A DNA stretch of 64,000 bases from Pannonibacter carbonis (GCF_003012935.1 NZ_PUDR01000009.1:62001-126000); one strand, 5' to 3'; positions 8,140-18,974 are shown, counted from the first letter of the stretch. The notes: generated from the sequence alone by a model not told the origin. A program made the numbers and translations.

Positions 8140-9159
8140 TCGCGCGACACGCCGGAGCAACTGGCGGGAGATCGGGCAAAAGGCCCGGGACGGGGCGAGG
8201 CAGTGCAGGACGAGGACTGGACCACCTATTTGTCGATCAGGGCGGCCTGGCTGTCCTTTGTCGGCGGATGCACGCAGGGCGACATTGCCGCCCGGCTTGG
8301 TGTGTCGCCGGCCAAGGTGCACAGGCTGATTGCGCACGCGCAGAAGGAAGGCCTGATCCGGTTCCAGATCGACGGTCGTCCCATCGAGTGTCTGGAACTC
8401 GAAGAGCAGTTCACCAAAGCCTTCGGTCTGTCGACCTGTATCATCGCTCCCGATCTTGGCGGCTCGGATCCGGCAACAGCCATTCGTGCTGTGGCATCAG
8501 TGGCCGGGCCTTATCTTGCGTCTGTCCTGTCGGCCCCGGAGGTGATGGGCGTTGGCGTTGGCATGGGGCGCACGCTCAAGGCAGCAGTGGCCGCGATGCC
8601 GCGTATCCATCGGCCGAACCTCTCCGTTATCTCGATTTCCGGCTCGCTGATGCGCAAGCTGTCCGCCAACCCGTATGACGTGGTGCAACAGTTGGCGGAG
8701 CGTACCGGCGGCGAGGGATATTTTCTGCCCGTGCCCTATTTCGCCGAGAGTGTCGAGGAACGTGACATGTTCCTTGGCCAGCGCAGTGTGCAGGACTTGC
8801 TGGAGCGTGCGCGCCGGTCGAATGTGTTTGTAGTCGGCATAGGCTCGATCGACAACGAAGGGCACCTGGTCCAGCGCGGGATGATCAACAAGTCGGATCA
8901 GGAGGGCTTGCGCCGGTCCAATGCGGTAAGTGACCTCATGGGTCGCTTCGTGTCACTGGACGGTCATCATGCGCCAAGTTCACTCGCCGATGTAGCAGTC
9001 GGGCTGCATTTCGAGGAAGTGCGTGGTTCGCGCGTTATTGCGCTGGTGGGCGGTGAGGGCAAGGCGGATGCAACGCTTGCCGCATTGCGCACGGGCGTCA
9101 TTACCGATCTGGTTGCGGATGAAACCCTTGCGAGGGCCCTGCGCGACCGGATCAGTTGA
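8125..9159 (+). CDS. SorC/DeoR-family sugar-binding transcriptional regulator
   Basis: N-terminal helix-turn-helix around residues 50-78 (TQGDIAARLGVSPAKVHRLI) followed by a long phosphosugar-sensing domain (from about residue 90) of the SorC family. The protein is 344 residues from GTG 8125 or 318 from GTG 8203. The shorter form leaves about the usual lead before the helix-turn-helix and avoids translating the tandem operator at 8107-8139. It stands 100 bp upstream of the nucleoside importer and deo genes on the same strand. By analogy with B. subtilis DeoR it may sense deoxyribose-5-phosphate or a ribose phosphate and repress the block; the effector is inference. Confidence 0.88.
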   Translation: MKKFSSRDTPEQLAGDRAKGPGRGEAVQDEDWTTYLSIRAAWLSFVGGCTQGDIAARLGVSPAKVHRLIAHAQKEGLIRFQIDGRPIECLELEEQFTKAFGLSTCIIAPDLGGSDPATAIRAVASVAGPYLASVLSAPEVMGVGVGMGRTLKAAVAAMPRIHRPNLSVISISGSLMRKLSANPYDVVQQLAERTGGEGYFLPVPYFAESVEERDMFLGQRSVQDLLERARRSNVFVVGIGSIDNEGHLVQRGMINKSDQEGLRRSNAVSDLMGRFVSLDGHHAPSSLADVAVGLHFEEVRGSRVIALVGGEGKADATLAALRTGVITDLVADETLARALRDRIS

Positions 9160-9258
9160 GAGGCCGACGTCCACCGGCATGTCCGGGGATGGGGCCGCTT
9201 GTGGGGAAGTAATCGGGACCGGCCATCGGGGCCGTCTCTCTAGTCGGAGGATTGAAGC

Positions 9259-10257
9259 GTGAAAAAGTTTCTGATGATCAGCGCGGCTTTCGCAGGACTT
9301 GCGATCTCTGGTGCTGTGCAGGCGGCTGATGTCAAGCCGGCAGTTCTGTACGATCTGGGCGGCAAGTTCGACAAGTCGTTCAACGAAGCTGCCTACACTG
9401 GCGCAGAGCAGTTCAAGAAGGAAACCGGCGTCGAATACCGCGACTTTGAAATCCAGAACGACGCCCAGCGTGAACAGGCGCTGCGCAACTTCGCCAAGCG
9501 CGGCCAGAACCCGATCGTTGCCATTGGTTTCTCGCAGGCCAATGCTGTCGAGAAGGTCGCCAAGGAATTCCCGGACATCCAGTTCGCCATCGTTGACATG
9601 GTCGTCGACCTGCCGAACGTCCGCTCCGTCGTGTTCAAGGAACATGAAGGGTCCTTCCTCGTTGGCGTGCTGGCCTCGATGGCCTCCAAGTCCGGCAAGG
9701 TTGGCTTCGTCGGCGGCATGGACATTCCGCTGATCTCGAAGTTCTCTTGCGGCTACAAGCAGGGCGTGAAGGCGACCAACGCCAGCGCCGAAGTGTTCGA
9801 GAACATGACCGGCACCACCGGTGCCGCCTGGAATGATCCGGTCAAGGGCGGCGAGCTCGCCAAGTCCCAGTTCGACCGCGGTGCGGACGTCGTCTATCAC
9901 GCAGCCGGTGCCACCGGCATCGGTGTGCTGCAGGCTGCAGCTGACGCCGGCAAGCTCGGCATCGGCGTCGACAGCAACCAGAACGCCCTGCATCCGGGTC
10001 AGGTCCTGACCTCGATGCTGAAGCGCGTCGACGTGGCCGTGAACAAGGCTTTCGTTGATTCCATGACCGGCAACTGGACCTCGGGCGTTGAAGTCCTGGG
10101 TCTGGCTGAAGGCGGCGTTGACTATGCCTACGACGAGCACAACGCAGCCCTGATCACCGATGACATGAAGGCTGCAGTGGAGAAGGCCAAGGCTGACATC
10201 ATCTCCGGCACCATCAAGGTCCATGACTACATGGCCGACAAGTCCTGCCCGTTCTGA
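9259..10257 (+). CDS. BMP-family nucleoside ABC transporter substrate-binding protein
   Basis: 332 residues with a Sec signal peptide (cleavage near VQA-AD, residues 21-23) and the BMP/PnrA fold, a periplasmic binding protein for purine and pyrimidine nucleosides. There is no lipobox cysteine, so it should be a soluble periplasmic protein. Family features are the N-terminal GGKFDKSFNEAAYTGAEQF region, the GFSQANAVEKVAKEFPDIQF block and VDSNQNALHPGQVLTS near the hinge. The GTG start is preceded by TCGGAGGATTGAAGC, a good ribosome site. It is followed by a stable hairpin and then the ATPase and permease genes, which supports a nucleoside importer. Confidence 0.9.
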   Translation: MKKFLMISAAFAGLAISGAVQAADVKPAVLYDLGGKFDKSFNEAAYTGAEQFKKETGVEYRDFEIQNDAQREQALRNFAKRGQNPIVAIGFSQANAVEKVAKEFPDIQFAIVDMVVDLPNVRSVVFKEHEGSFLVGVLASMASKSGKVGFVGGMDIPLISKFSCGYKQGVKATNASAEVFENMTGTTGAAWNDPVKGGELAKSQFDRGADVVYHAAGATGIGVLQAAADAGKLGIGVDSNQNALHPGQVLTSMLKRVDVAVNKAFVDSMTGNWTSGVEVLGLAEGGVDYAYDEHNAALITDDMKAAVEKAKADIISGTIKVHDYMADKSCPF

Positions 10258-10274
10258 GCGGACTGGAACTGATC

Positions 10275-10300
10275 GGGCGCGCCGGGTTTCCGGCGCGCCC
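10275..10300 (+). terminator. intercistronic stem-loop after the binding-protein gene
   Basis: GGGCGCGCCGG (10275-10285) and CCGGCGCGCCC (10290-10300) make a perfect 11-bp stem with a GTTT loop, 17 bp past the stop codon. There is no clean T-run, only CCTCGTCTCGTTTC. It probably acts as a partial terminator or 3' mRNA stabiliser that keeps the binding protein more abundant than the membrane parts, as in other ABC operons. Confidence 0.55.
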
Positions 10301-10390
10301 CCTCGTCTCGTTTCATCTCGTCGCGCCTGACAGCCGGGCGCATGCCATCACGCCGGACCGGTGTCTGACGCCAAGCGCCCGGGAGCACCC

Positions 10391-11944
10391 ATGACCCCAG
10401 CTATCGAGCTTCGCAAGATCAACAAGTCTTTCGGGGCCGTTCACGCCAACAAGAATATCGATCTCGTCGTCGGCAAAGGCTCGATCCACGGCATCATTGG
10501 CGAGAACGGGGCCGGCAAGTCGACCCTGATGTCCATCCTCTACGGCTTCTACAACGCCGATAGCGGCGACATCCTGGTCGATGGCAAGGTTGTATCGATC
10601 ACCGATTCCAAGACAGCCATCTCGCTTGGCATCGGCATGGTGCATCAGCATTTCATGCTGGTCGATACGTTCAGCGTGCTCGAGAACATCATCCTTGGCG
10701 CGGAAGATGGCACCTTCCTGTCTGGCGGCAGCGACAAGGCGCGCAAGGAACTGGCTCGTCTGGATGCCGACTATGGCCTCAAGGTCGACCCGGATGCATT
10801 GATCGAAAACTTGCCCGTGGGTCTTCAGCAACGGGTGGAGATTCTCAAGGCCCTCTACCGTGGCGCCGAGGTCCTGATCCTCGACGAGCCGACCGGCGTC
10901 CTGACGCCGGCTGAAGCCGATCATCTGTTCCGCATCCTCGAAGTGCTCAAAAGCCAGGGCAAGACCGTGCTCCTGATCACGCACAAACTGCGCGAGATCA
11001 TGGCCATCACCGATACCGTCTCCGTCATGCGCCGCGGCGAGATCGTCGCGACGCGCAAGACGTCCGAGACCAGCATGGAAGAGCTGGCCGAGCTGATGGT
11101 CGGCCGCCGGGTCTTGCTCACCGTCGACAAGGGCAATGCGGCGCCGGGCGCGCCCGTGCTCAAGGTCGAGAACCTGACTGTCACCGATGCGCGCGGTGTG
11201 ACCGTCGTGAAGAACGTGTCCTTCGAGGTTCGCGCGGGTGAGATTGTCGGCATTGCCGGCGTGTCTGGCAACGGCCAGTCCGAACTTCTGGAGACATTGG
11301 CAGGGATCCGCCGCCCGAAGTCCGGCACCGTCACCATCGGCAGCGAGGTGCTGGATCTGGCCCATCATCCGGTTGATGCTGCCGGCATGCGCGCCAAGAG
11401 CGTCGGCCATGTACCGGAAGACCGGCATCGCATGGGGCTCGTCACGTCCTTTGCCGAATATGAGAATGCCATTCTCGGCTACCAGGACGATCCGGCCTAC
11501 GCGAAAGGCCCGTTCCTGAATCTGGCCGCGATCAAGGAAACGGCAAAGGGCGAGATCGCCAAATACGACATCCGACCGCCCAATCCGATGCTGAAGACCG
11601 CGAATTTCTCGGGCGGCAACCAGCAGAAGATCGTGCTGGCGCGGGAAATCGAACGCGATCCCTCGGTGTTGCTGATCGGTCAACCGACACGCGGCGTCGA
11701 CATCGGCGCGATCGAGTTCATTCACAAGCGCATCGTTGAGCTGCGCGATGCCGGCAAGGCGATCCTGCTCGTGTCGGTGGAACTGGACGAGATACGCTCC
11801 TTGTCCGACCGTGTGCTGGTGATGTTCGACGGACGCATCGTCGGCGAGCGCCTGCCCTCAGCTGGTGAGGGCGAAATCGGGCTGCTGATGGCCGGTGTCG
11901 ACGACGCCAGTGCCGCCGCCTCGCGACAGGGAGACGCCGCATGA
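10391..11944 (+). CDS. nucleoside ABC transporter ATP-binding protein, double-domain
   Basis: 517 residues from the ATG at 10391, which has GGGAG 5 nt upstream; a GTG at 10361 in frame would add ten residues. There are two fused nucleotide-binding domains, as in RbsA and NupO. Domain 1 has a normal P-loop GENGAGKST and Walker B LILDEPTGVL. Domain 2 has the usual degenerate P-loop GVSGNGQSE, a good signature FSGGNQQK and LLIGQPTRGVD in place of Walker B. It energises the two permeases that follow. The next gene overlaps its stop by four bases. Confidence 0.92.
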   Translation: MTPAIELRKINKSFGAVHANKNIDLVVGKGSIHGIIGENGAGKSTLMSILYGFYNADSGDILVDGKVVSITDSKTAISLGIGMVHQHFMLVDTFSVLENIILGAEDGTFLSGGSDKARKELARLDADYGLKVDPDALIENLPVGLQQRVEILKALYRGAEVLILDEPTGVLTPAEADHLFRILEVLKSQGKTVLLITHKLREIMAITDTVSVMRRGEIVATRKTSETSMEELAELMVGRRVLLTVDKGNAAPGAPVLKVENLTVTDARGVTVVKNVSFEVRAGEIVGIAGVSGNGQSELLETLAGIRRPKSGTVTIGSEVLDLAHHPVDAAGMRAKSVGHVPEDRHRMGLVTSFAEYENAILGYQDDPAYAKGPFLNLAAIKETAKGEIAKYDIRPPNPMLKTANFSGGNQQKIVLAREIERDPSVLLIGQPTRGVDIGAIEFIHKRIVELRDAGKAILLVSVELDEIRSLSDRVLVMFDGRIVGERLPSAGEGEIGLLMAGVDDASAAASRQGDAA

Positions 11945-13059
11945 GTGCCGGACAATTGCCGCGCTGGGCCGATCTCGGCCTTATTCCTCTGCTGAACCTG
12001 ACCGCCGCCTTCCTGGTCTCCGGTCTCGTCGTGCTCATCATCGGCGAGAACCCGATCGAGGTTGTCCAGATCTTGCTCTGGGGCTCGCTCGGCTTCGGCG
12101 AGGGCATCGGCTTCACGCTGTTCTATGCCACCAACTTCATCTTCACCGGCCTTGCCGTGGCCGTGGCGTTTCATGCCGGGCTGTTCAACATCGGCGGTGA
12201 AGGCCAGGCCTATGTCGGCGGCCTCGGCGTTGCTGCCGCCTGCCTGCTGCTTGACCGCATCGTGCCGTGGTGGGTGACGCTGCCCTTCGTGATCCTCGGT
12301 TCTGCTGCCGCAGGTGCCGCATGGGCCTTCATTCCGGCCTGGCTGCAGGCCAAGCGCGGCAGCCACGTGGTTATCACCACGATCATGTTCAACTTCATCG
12401 CCGCCTCGATGATGGTCTACCTGCTGGTGAACGTCATCGGCAAGGAAGGCTCTATGCAGCCGGAAACCCGCACCTTCGAGGATGGTGGCCGGTTGCCGAT
12501 GCTGAATGACATCTTCCCCTTCTTCGATTTCGGCACCGCGCCGGTCAACCTGTCGCTGCTCCTGGCGCTGCTGTCGGCCTTTGGCGTCTGGCTGCTGATC
12601 TGGCGCACCCGCCTCGGCTACGCCATCCGCACCTTGGGCGCCAACGCCACGGCGGCCGTCTATGCCGGGATCTCGCCTGCCCGCATCATCATCATCACCA
12701 TGATGATCTCCGGTGGCCTCGCCGGCATGATGGCGATCAACGAGATCATGGGCTCGCAGCACCGCCTGCTGATCGAATTCGTCTCCGGCTACGGCTTCGT
12801 CGGCATCGCCGTGGCGCTCATGGGGCGTGGCCACCCGGTCGGCATCGTGCTCGCCGCTATCCTGTTCGGCATGCTCTACCAAGGCGGCGCGGAACTCGCC
12901 TTCGAGATCCCCGCCGTGACCCGCGACATGATCCTTGTCATCCAGGGTCTGGTGATCCTCTTCGCCGGTGCGCTGGAATACATGTTCCGGCCGACGCTGG
13001 TGCGGATCTTCACCTTCGCCCGCACGCCGGCTTCCTCCGTGCCTGCTGCTGCCAAGTGA
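11941..13059 (+). CDS. nucleoside ABC transporter permease 1
   Basis: 372-residue integral membrane protein with about eight to ten hydrophobic segments, of the branched-chain amino acid/ribose-type permease family, matching the YufP/NupP type. Recognisable stretches include HAGLFNIGGEGQAYVGGLG and IRTLGANATAAVYAGIS, the cytoplasmic loop that touches the ATPase. Its ATG overlaps the stop of the ATPase gene (ATGA) and the second permease starts 10 bp downstream, so the three membrane parts are one translational unit. Confidence 0.9.
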   Translation: MSAGQLPRWADLGLIPLLNLTAAFLVSGLVVLIIGENPIEVVQILLWGSLGFGEGIGFTLFYATNFIFTGLAVAVAFHAGLFNIGGEGQAYVGGLGVAAACLLLDRIVPWWVTLPFVILGSAAAGAAWAFIPAWLQAKRGSHVVITTIMFNFIAASMMVYLLVNVIGKEGSMQPETRTFEDGGRLPMLNDIFPFFDFGTAPVNLSLLLALLSAFGVWLLIWRTRLGYAIRTLGANATAAVYAGISPARIIIITMMISGGLAGMMAINEIMGSQHRLLIEFVSGYGFVGIAVALMGRGHPVGIVLAAILFGMLYQGGAELAFEIPAVTRDMILVIQGLVILFAGALEYMFRPTLVRIFTFARTPASSVPAAAK

Positions 13060-13069
13060 GGAGACTGTC

Positions 13070-14044
13070 ATGTTTGATATCTTCTTCTCCTATCCCACCT
13101 TCGACAGCATGGCCCGGCTGGCAACGCCCCTGCTGTTCGCCTGCCTCGCCGGCCTTTACTCGGAACGTTCCGGTGTCGTCGACATCGGCCTTGAGGGCAA
13201 GATGCTGGGTGCGGCATTTGGAGCCGCCTCGGTGGCCTTCCTGACGGCCAATGCCTGGCTCGGCCTCCTTGCTGGAATTGTCGTAGCCGTCAGCCTCTCT
13301 CTGCTGCATGGCTTCGCCTCGATCACCAACCGAGGCAACCAGATCGTCTCGGGCGTGGCCATCAACTTCCTGGCCGCAGGGCTCACGGCTCTCCTGGGAC
13401 AGGCTTGGTTCGGGCAGGGCGGACGGACTCCATCGCTTCCTGCAGGCGGTCGGTTCCTGGAGATCACGCTGCCTTTCGCCGAAGAAATGGCCAGCGTTCC
13501 GTTCATCGGCCGGTTCTACGCGGAGTTTCTTTCCGGCCATAGTATTCTCGTCTATGGAGCGTTCCTTGCGGTGCCCCTCACTTGGTGGGTTCTGTTCCGC
13601 ACCCGCTTCGGCCTGCGCCTGCGTGCGGTCGGCGAAAGCCCGGCAGCTGTGGACACGGCTGGCATTTCAGTCACCTTCCTGCGCTACCGGGCTGTCATCA
13701 TCTGCGGCATCCTCTGCGGATTTGCCGGCGCCTATCTCGCAATTGCCCAGTCATCCGGCTTCATCAAGGACATGACAGCCGGCAAGGGCTTCATTGCACT
13801 CGCCGCGCTGATCTTCGCCAAGTGGAAGCCGGTCAACGCCATGCTCGCCTGCCTGCTGTTTGGTTATCTTGATGCGGTCGCGATCCGCATGCAGGGCCAG
13901 TCCATCCCTGGCATCGGCGAGGTTCCGGTGCAGGTGTTCCAGGCACTTCCCTACGTCCTCACGGTCATCCTGCTGGCCGGCTTCATCGGAAAGGCGATCC
14001 CGCCGAAGGCCAGCGGCATTCCCTATCTGAAGGAGCGCACATGA
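13070..14044 (+). CDS. nucleoside ABC transporter permease 2
   Basis: 324 residues from the ATG at 13070, preceded by GTGAGGAGACTGTC. The frame is open back to 12968, but that stretch lies inside the upstream permease and has no ribosome site. Multi-spanning permease of the YufQ/NupQ type with YSERSGVVDIGLEGKMLGAA near the N-terminus and LRAVGESPAAVDTAGIS in the coupling loop. It forms the heterodimeric channel with permease 1. The stop overlaps the start of cdd by four bases, so transport and the first catabolic enzyme are translationally coupled. Confidence 0.92.
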   Translation: MFDIFFSYPTFDSMARLATPLLFACLAGLYSERSGVVDIGLEGKMLGAAFGAASVAFLTANAWLGLLAGIVVAVSLSLLHGFASITNRGNQIVSGVAINFLAAGLTALLGQAWFGQGGRTPSLPAGGRFLEITLPFAEEMASVPFIGRFYAEFLSGHSILVYGAFLAVPLTWWVLFRTRFGLRLRAVGESPAAVDTAGISVTFLRYRAVIICGILCGFAGAYLAIAQSSGFIKDMTAGKGFIALAALIFAKWKPVNAMLACLLFGYLDAVAIRMQGQSIPGIGEVPVQVFQALPYVLTVILLAGFIGKAIPPKASGIPYLKERT

Positions 14045-14430
14045 GCCGCGTTGATGAGCTCTTCGCCGCCGCCAAGGCCGCGCGCGAAAACGCCTACGCC
14101 CCCTATTCCAACTTCAAGGTCGGCGCGGCCCTCCTGACCGAAGGCGGACGCATCGTGCCCGGCTGCAATGTCGAGAACGCGGCTTATCCGGAAGGTGTCT
14201 GTGCCGAGGCCGGAGCGATTTCCGCCATGGTCCTCTCCGGCGAGCAGCGCATTGCCGAGGTGGTCGTCGTCGCCGACGCGGCGCTCTGCACCCCTTGCGG
14301 CGGCTGCCGCCAGAAGCTGAAGGAATTCGGCGCCGGGTCGGTCAAGGTCCATATCGCCAACCTCGACGGCATCCGCCGCAGCTTCACCATCGACGAACTT
14401 CTGCCTGCCGGCTTCGCGCTTCACGACTGA
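14041..14430 (+). CDS. cdd: cytidine deaminase
   Basis: Hydrolyses cytidine and deoxycytidine to uridine and deoxyuridine. At 129 residues it is the short, tetrameric, single-domain form. Zinc ligands are C54 in CAE (with catalytic E56), C86 and C89 in PCGGCRQ; substrate contacts lie in NVENAAYPEG. It is coupled by a four-base overlap to the importer permease, so imported cytidine would be deaminated at once. The uridine products then suit DeoA and the URC4/upp genes downstream. Confidence 0.95.
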   Translation: MSRVDELFAAAKAARENAYAPYSNFKVGAALLTEGGRIVPGCNVENAAYPEGVCAEAGAISAMVLSGEQRIAEVVVVADAALCTPCGGCRQKLKEFGAGSVKVHIANLDGIRRSFTIDELLPAGFALHD

Positions 14431-14475
14431 GGCGGCCGGCGGCCTGATCCCTTGAGCATAAGGACGATGAGACCC

Positions 14476-15288
14476 ATGAGCGGCTCTGGTCACGATTGCG
14501 CGGCAGTAGTCCGCGCTGCCCGCCCGGGCACCTATCGCATTGGCATGATCCTCGGCTCCGGCCTCGGCGAGCTCGCCGGCGAGCTGGAAGATGCCGTGCA
14601 TATCCCGTATTCGAAGCTCCCGGGCTTCCCGGTCTCCACCGTGTCCTCGCATGGCAGCGAACTGGTGGCCGGCACCATGCACGGCGTTCCGGTCGTCATC
14701 CTGTCGGGGCGCGCGCATTACTATGAGAGCGGTAACCCCTCGATCATGCGCACCCCGGTCGAGACACTGAAGGCGCTCGGCTGCGAGATCCTGTTTGCCA
14801 CCAATGCGGCCGGCTCCCTGCGTGAGGAAGTCGCCCCCGGCCATCCGATGCTGATCACCGATCACATCAACTGGTCCGGCCTCAATCCGCTCATCGGCGA
14901 GGAGGACGAGAAGCGCTTCCTCGACATGACCACCGCCTATGACCTGGAACTGCGCGCGGCCATGCACCGGGCCGCGAAGCACCAGGGCGAGCATCTGGCC
15001 GAAGGCGTCTACATGTGGTTCTCCGGCCCGTCCTTCGAGACGCCGGCCGAAATCCGCATGGCCCGCATGCTGGGCGCTGATGCGGTCGGCATGTCCACCG
15101 TACCGGAGGTGATCATGGGTCGCTTCCTCGGGATGCGCGTTGCCGCCATGTCGATCATCACCAATCTCGGCGCCGGCATGCAGGCCCATGGCCTGTCGCA
15201 TGACGAGACCAAGTCCGTCGCCAAGCTCGGCATGGAGCGCATGAAGCGGCTTGTGCGCGGTTTCGTGAAGGAGATCGCCCATGGCTGA
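14476..15288 (+). CDS. purine-nucleoside phosphorylase
   Basis: Phosphorolysis of inosine, guanosine and their deoxy forms to base and (deoxy)ribose-1-phosphate. The best start is ATG 14476 (270 residues), with AAGGA upstream; TTG 14452 and ATG 14467 are in frame. It is the trimeric PNP/MTAP type, shown by GMILGSGLGELA, SGRAHYYESG, the TNAAGSL base-site region and AVGMSTVPEV near the C-terminus. Methylthioadenosine activity is less likely given the deo context. The start of deoC overlaps its end by 8 bp. Confidence 0.9.
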   Translation: MSGSGHDCAAVVRAARPGTYRIGMILGSGLGELAGELEDAVHIPYSKLPGFPVSTVSSHGSELVAGTMHGVPVVILSGRAHYYESGNPSIMRTPVETLKALGCEILFATNAAGSLREEVAPGHPMLITDHINWSGLNPLIGEEDEKRFLDMTTAYDLELRAAMHRAAKHQGEHLAEGVYMWFSGPSFETPAEIRMARMLGADAVGMSTVPEVIMGRFLGMRVAAMSIITNLGAGMQAHGLSHDETKSVAKLGMERMKRLVRGFVKEIAHG

Positions 15289-16063
15289 CCAGTCCGCTTC
15301 CGCCGCACTGGCCGCCCGCGCCCTGGCGCTGGTTGACCTGACCAACCTCAACGACGGCTGCACGGATGCCGACATCGATGCGCTTTGCGCCCGCGCCGTG
15401 ACGCCGCATGGTCAGGTCGCCGCCGTCTGCGTCTATCCGGCCTTCGTCGCCCGCTCCAAGGCGCGCCTCGCCGGCACCGGCGTGAAGGTCGCCACGGTGG
15501 TGAACTTCCCCGCCGGCGGCGATGATACCGCCGCTGTCGTCCGCGAGACGCAGCAGGCCATCGCTGACGGGGCCGACGAGATTGACCTCGTCATGCCCTA
15601 TCGCGCCTTCGTGGCTGGCCGCCGCGGCTTTGCCGAGGAGCAGATCATCCGCGTCAAGGCGGCCATCCCGGCCCCTGCCCAGCTCAAGGTGATCCTGGAA
15701 ACCGGCGAGATCGGCGACCCGCTGCTCATCCATCAGGCCTCGCAGGTGGCCATTGCCGCCGGGGCCGATTTCATCAAGACCTCCACCGGCAAGGTGAAGA
15801 TTAATGCCACGCTCGAGGCGGCGGAGATCATGCTTACAGTGATCGAGGAGACCCGCCGCGATCACGGCCGGCCGGTCGGCTTCAAGCCCGCCGGCGGCAT
15901 CCGCACGCTGGACGATGCTACCGCCTATCTGGCGCTGGCCGACCGCATCCTTGGGCCCAACTGGGCCACGGCCGCGACCTTCCGCTTCGGCGCCAGCGGC
16001 CTGCTCGATGCGCTTCTCGACGTGATCAAGGGCGGAACGGGTTCCGCACGCGAAGGATACTGA
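15281..16063 (+). CDS. deoC: deoxyribose-phosphate aldolase
   Basis: Splits 2-deoxyribose-5-phosphate into acetaldehyde and glyceraldehyde-3-phosphate. At 260 residues it matches the E. coli-type enzyme. The catalytic residues are in register: D102 in EIDLVMP, the Schiff-base lysine K166 in DFIKTSTGK and the second lysine K202 in GFKPAGGIR. It completes catabolism of the deoxyribose moiety released by PNP/DeoA and DeoB in this operon. It overlaps the PNP gene and ends 1 bp before deoA. Confidence 0.96.
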   Translation: MADQSASAALAARALALVDLTNLNDGCTDADIDALCARAVTPHGQVAAVCVYPAFVARSKARLAGTGVKVATVVNFPAGGDDTAAVVRETQQAIADGADEIDLVMPYRAFVAGRRGFAEEQIIRVKAAIPAPAQLKVILETGEIGDPLLIHQASQVAIAAGADFIKTSTGKVKINATLEAAEIMLTVIEETRRDHGRPVGFKPAGGIRTLDDATAYLALADRILGPNWATAATFRFGASGLLDALLDVIKGGTGSAREGY

Positions 16064-16064
16064 C

Positions 16065-17372
<1,308 letters not shown>

Positions 17373-17381
<9 letters not shown>

Positions 17382-17454
17382 GCGCGATGCAAAGAGTGAT
17401 GCCATTGCGCCCTGGGCGCTGTGCGAATTGAACATGCAATCGCGCCATAGGCGC
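17373..17454 (+). repeat. three tandem GCGCC-NNN-GGCGC palindromes
   Basis: The 13-bp palindrome GCGCC-N3-GGCGC occurs at 17373-17385, 17407-17419 and 17442-17454, spaced 34 and 35 bp. Flanking bases are also shared (AT[T/C] before, TG[T/C] or GATGC after), so the unit has been duplicated. The first copy contains the deoA stop codon. In RNA each copy could form a 5-bp stem with a 3-nt loop. Function unknown. Confidence 0.6.
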
Positions 17455-17467
17455 TGTGCCGGGGTCT

Positions 17468-17589
17468 CCCCCCACCCCTAACCCCTCCCCACGAGGGGGA
17501 GGGGGACTTCCGGCATCAAATGCTGTGGCCTTGATACAGGCTCCGGCCTGCTCCCCTCCCCCTCGTGGGGAGGGGTTGGGGGTGGGGGG
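17468..17589. repeat. GC-rich inverted repeat between deoA and deoB
   Basis: Two 37-nt arms (17468-17504 and 17553-17589) are reverse complements with a single mismatch, around a 48-nt loop. Each arm is itself nearly palindromic around CCCCTCCCCACGAGGGGGAG. The same core recurs at 55768-55806. With the tandem palindromes before it, this fills the 306-bp gap between deoA and deoB; no gene is seen there. Confidence 0.75.
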
Positions 17590-17687
17590 CTTCAGCCTCC
17601 AAAACGGGGGGGCGGCCGCGATCGCCCGACGCGGTTGCCGAAACAGACCGTCCGAGGCCAGCGCCTCACGATGAAAGGACTAAGGAA

Positions 17688-18914
17688 ATGCCCCGCGCCA
17701 TACTCGTTGTGCTCGATAGTTTCGGCATCGGCGGCGCAGAAGATGCCGACCGTTTTGGCGATGCAGGCTCCGACACGCTGGGTCACATCGCGGCCCGCTG
17801 TGCCGCCGGAGAAGGGGACAAGGCAGGCGTGCGCTCCGGACCGCTCACCCTGCCCAACATGTCGCGCTTGGGCCTCGGCGCAGCAGCACAGCTGTCGACG
17901 GGCCAGCCGGTTCCCGGCCTCACGACGGACGTGATCCCGGAGGCCCTGTGGGGCTATGCGGCGGAAGTCTCCAACGGCAAGGACACCCCGTCCGGTCACT
18001 GGGAGATCGCTGGCGTGCCCGTGCGCTTCGACTGGGGCTATTTCCCGCCGACCATCCCGACCTTCCCGGCCGATGTGATTGCTCAGATCGTCGCCGAAGC
18101 CGGCCTACCTGGTATCATCGGCGACAAGCATGCCTCCGGCACCGAGATCATCGCCGAGCTTGGCGAGGAGCACATCCGCACGGGCAAGCCGATCTTCTAC
18201 ACCTCGGCGGATTCCGTCGTGCAGATCGCCGCCCACGAGGCGCATTTCGGTCTTGAGCGTCTTTACCAGGTCTGCGAGATCACCCGCCGGCTGATCGACC
18301 CGTACAACATCGGCCGTGTCATCGCGCGCCCGTTCCTGGGCGAGACTTCGGCGACGTTCGAGCGCACGGCCAACCGGCGCGACTATTCGGTGCTGCCGCC
18401 CGAACCGACCCTTCTCGACCGTCTGACGGCAGCCGGGCGCACGGTGATCGGCGTTGGCAAGATCTCCGACATCTTCGCCCATCAGGGCGTGGCCAAGGTG
18501 CTGAAGGGCGCCGGCAATGACCAGCTCGTCGACAAGACTCTGGCGGCGATGGACGAGGCCAAGGACGGCGATCTGGTCTTCACCAACCTGATCGACTTCG
18601 ATTCCCTTTATGGTCACCGCCGCGACGTGCCAGGCTATGCGGCCGCGCTCGAGCATTTCGACGCCCGCCTGCCGGAGATCATGGCGAAGATGCTGCCGGG
18701 CGATCTCCTGATCCTCACCGCTGACCATGGCTGCGACCCGACCTGGCGCGGCACGGACCATACCCGCGAGCACGTGCCCGTGCTGGGCTGGCGTCCTGGC
18801 GTTGCTGGCCATGCCATCGGCGGCCGCAAGACCTATGCGGACATCGGCGAAACCGTTGCAGATCACCTGGGTGTGGCGCTCGGAGCCAATGGCGTCAGCT
18901 TCCTGCGCGCCTGA
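17688..18914 (+). CDS. deoB: phosphopentomutase
   Basis: Interconverts (deoxy)ribose-1-phosphate and -5-phosphate, linking the phosphorylases to DeoC and the pentose phosphate pathway. 408 residues from the ATG at 17688, with AAGGAA just upstream; the frame is open back to 17565 through the repeat, which is not coding. Alkaline-phosphatase-superfamily metal and phosphate sites are [10 protein letters not shown] near the N-terminus, DTPSGHWE with the phosphorylated threonine, and [19 protein letters not shown] near the C-terminus. The GC-rich repeat upstream could lower its expression relative to deoA. Confidence 0.95.
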   Translation: MPRAILVVLDSFGIGGAEDADRFGDAGSDTLGHIAARCAAGEGDKAGVRSGPLTLPNMSRLGLGAAAQLSTGQPVPGLTTDVIPEALWGYAAEVSNGKDTPSGHWEIAGVPVRFDWGYFPPTIPTFPADVIAQIVAEAGLPGIIGDKHASGTEIIAELGEEHIRTGKPIFYTSADSVVQIAAHEAHFGLERLYQVCEITRRLIDPYNIGRVIARPFLGETSATFERTANRRDYSVLPPEPTLLDRLTAAGRTVIGVGKISDIFAHQGVAKVLKGAGNDQLVDKTLAAMDEAKDGDLVFTNLIDFDSLYGHRRDVPGYAAALEHFDARLPEIMAKMLPGDLLILTADHGCDPTWRGTDHTREHVPVLGWRPGVAGHAIGGRKTYADIGETVADHLGVALGANGVSFLRA

Positions 18915-18974
18915 CATCCGGATGATGTTCCTGCTGCGCCCTTGACGGACGCGACGACACGGCGGAAGAACAGT

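Noticed and set aside
17565-17687. N-terminal extension of deoB through the GC-rich repeat
   Set aside because: Encodes only repeat sequence; the ATG at 17688 has a good ribosome site and the DeoB N-terminus follows directly.
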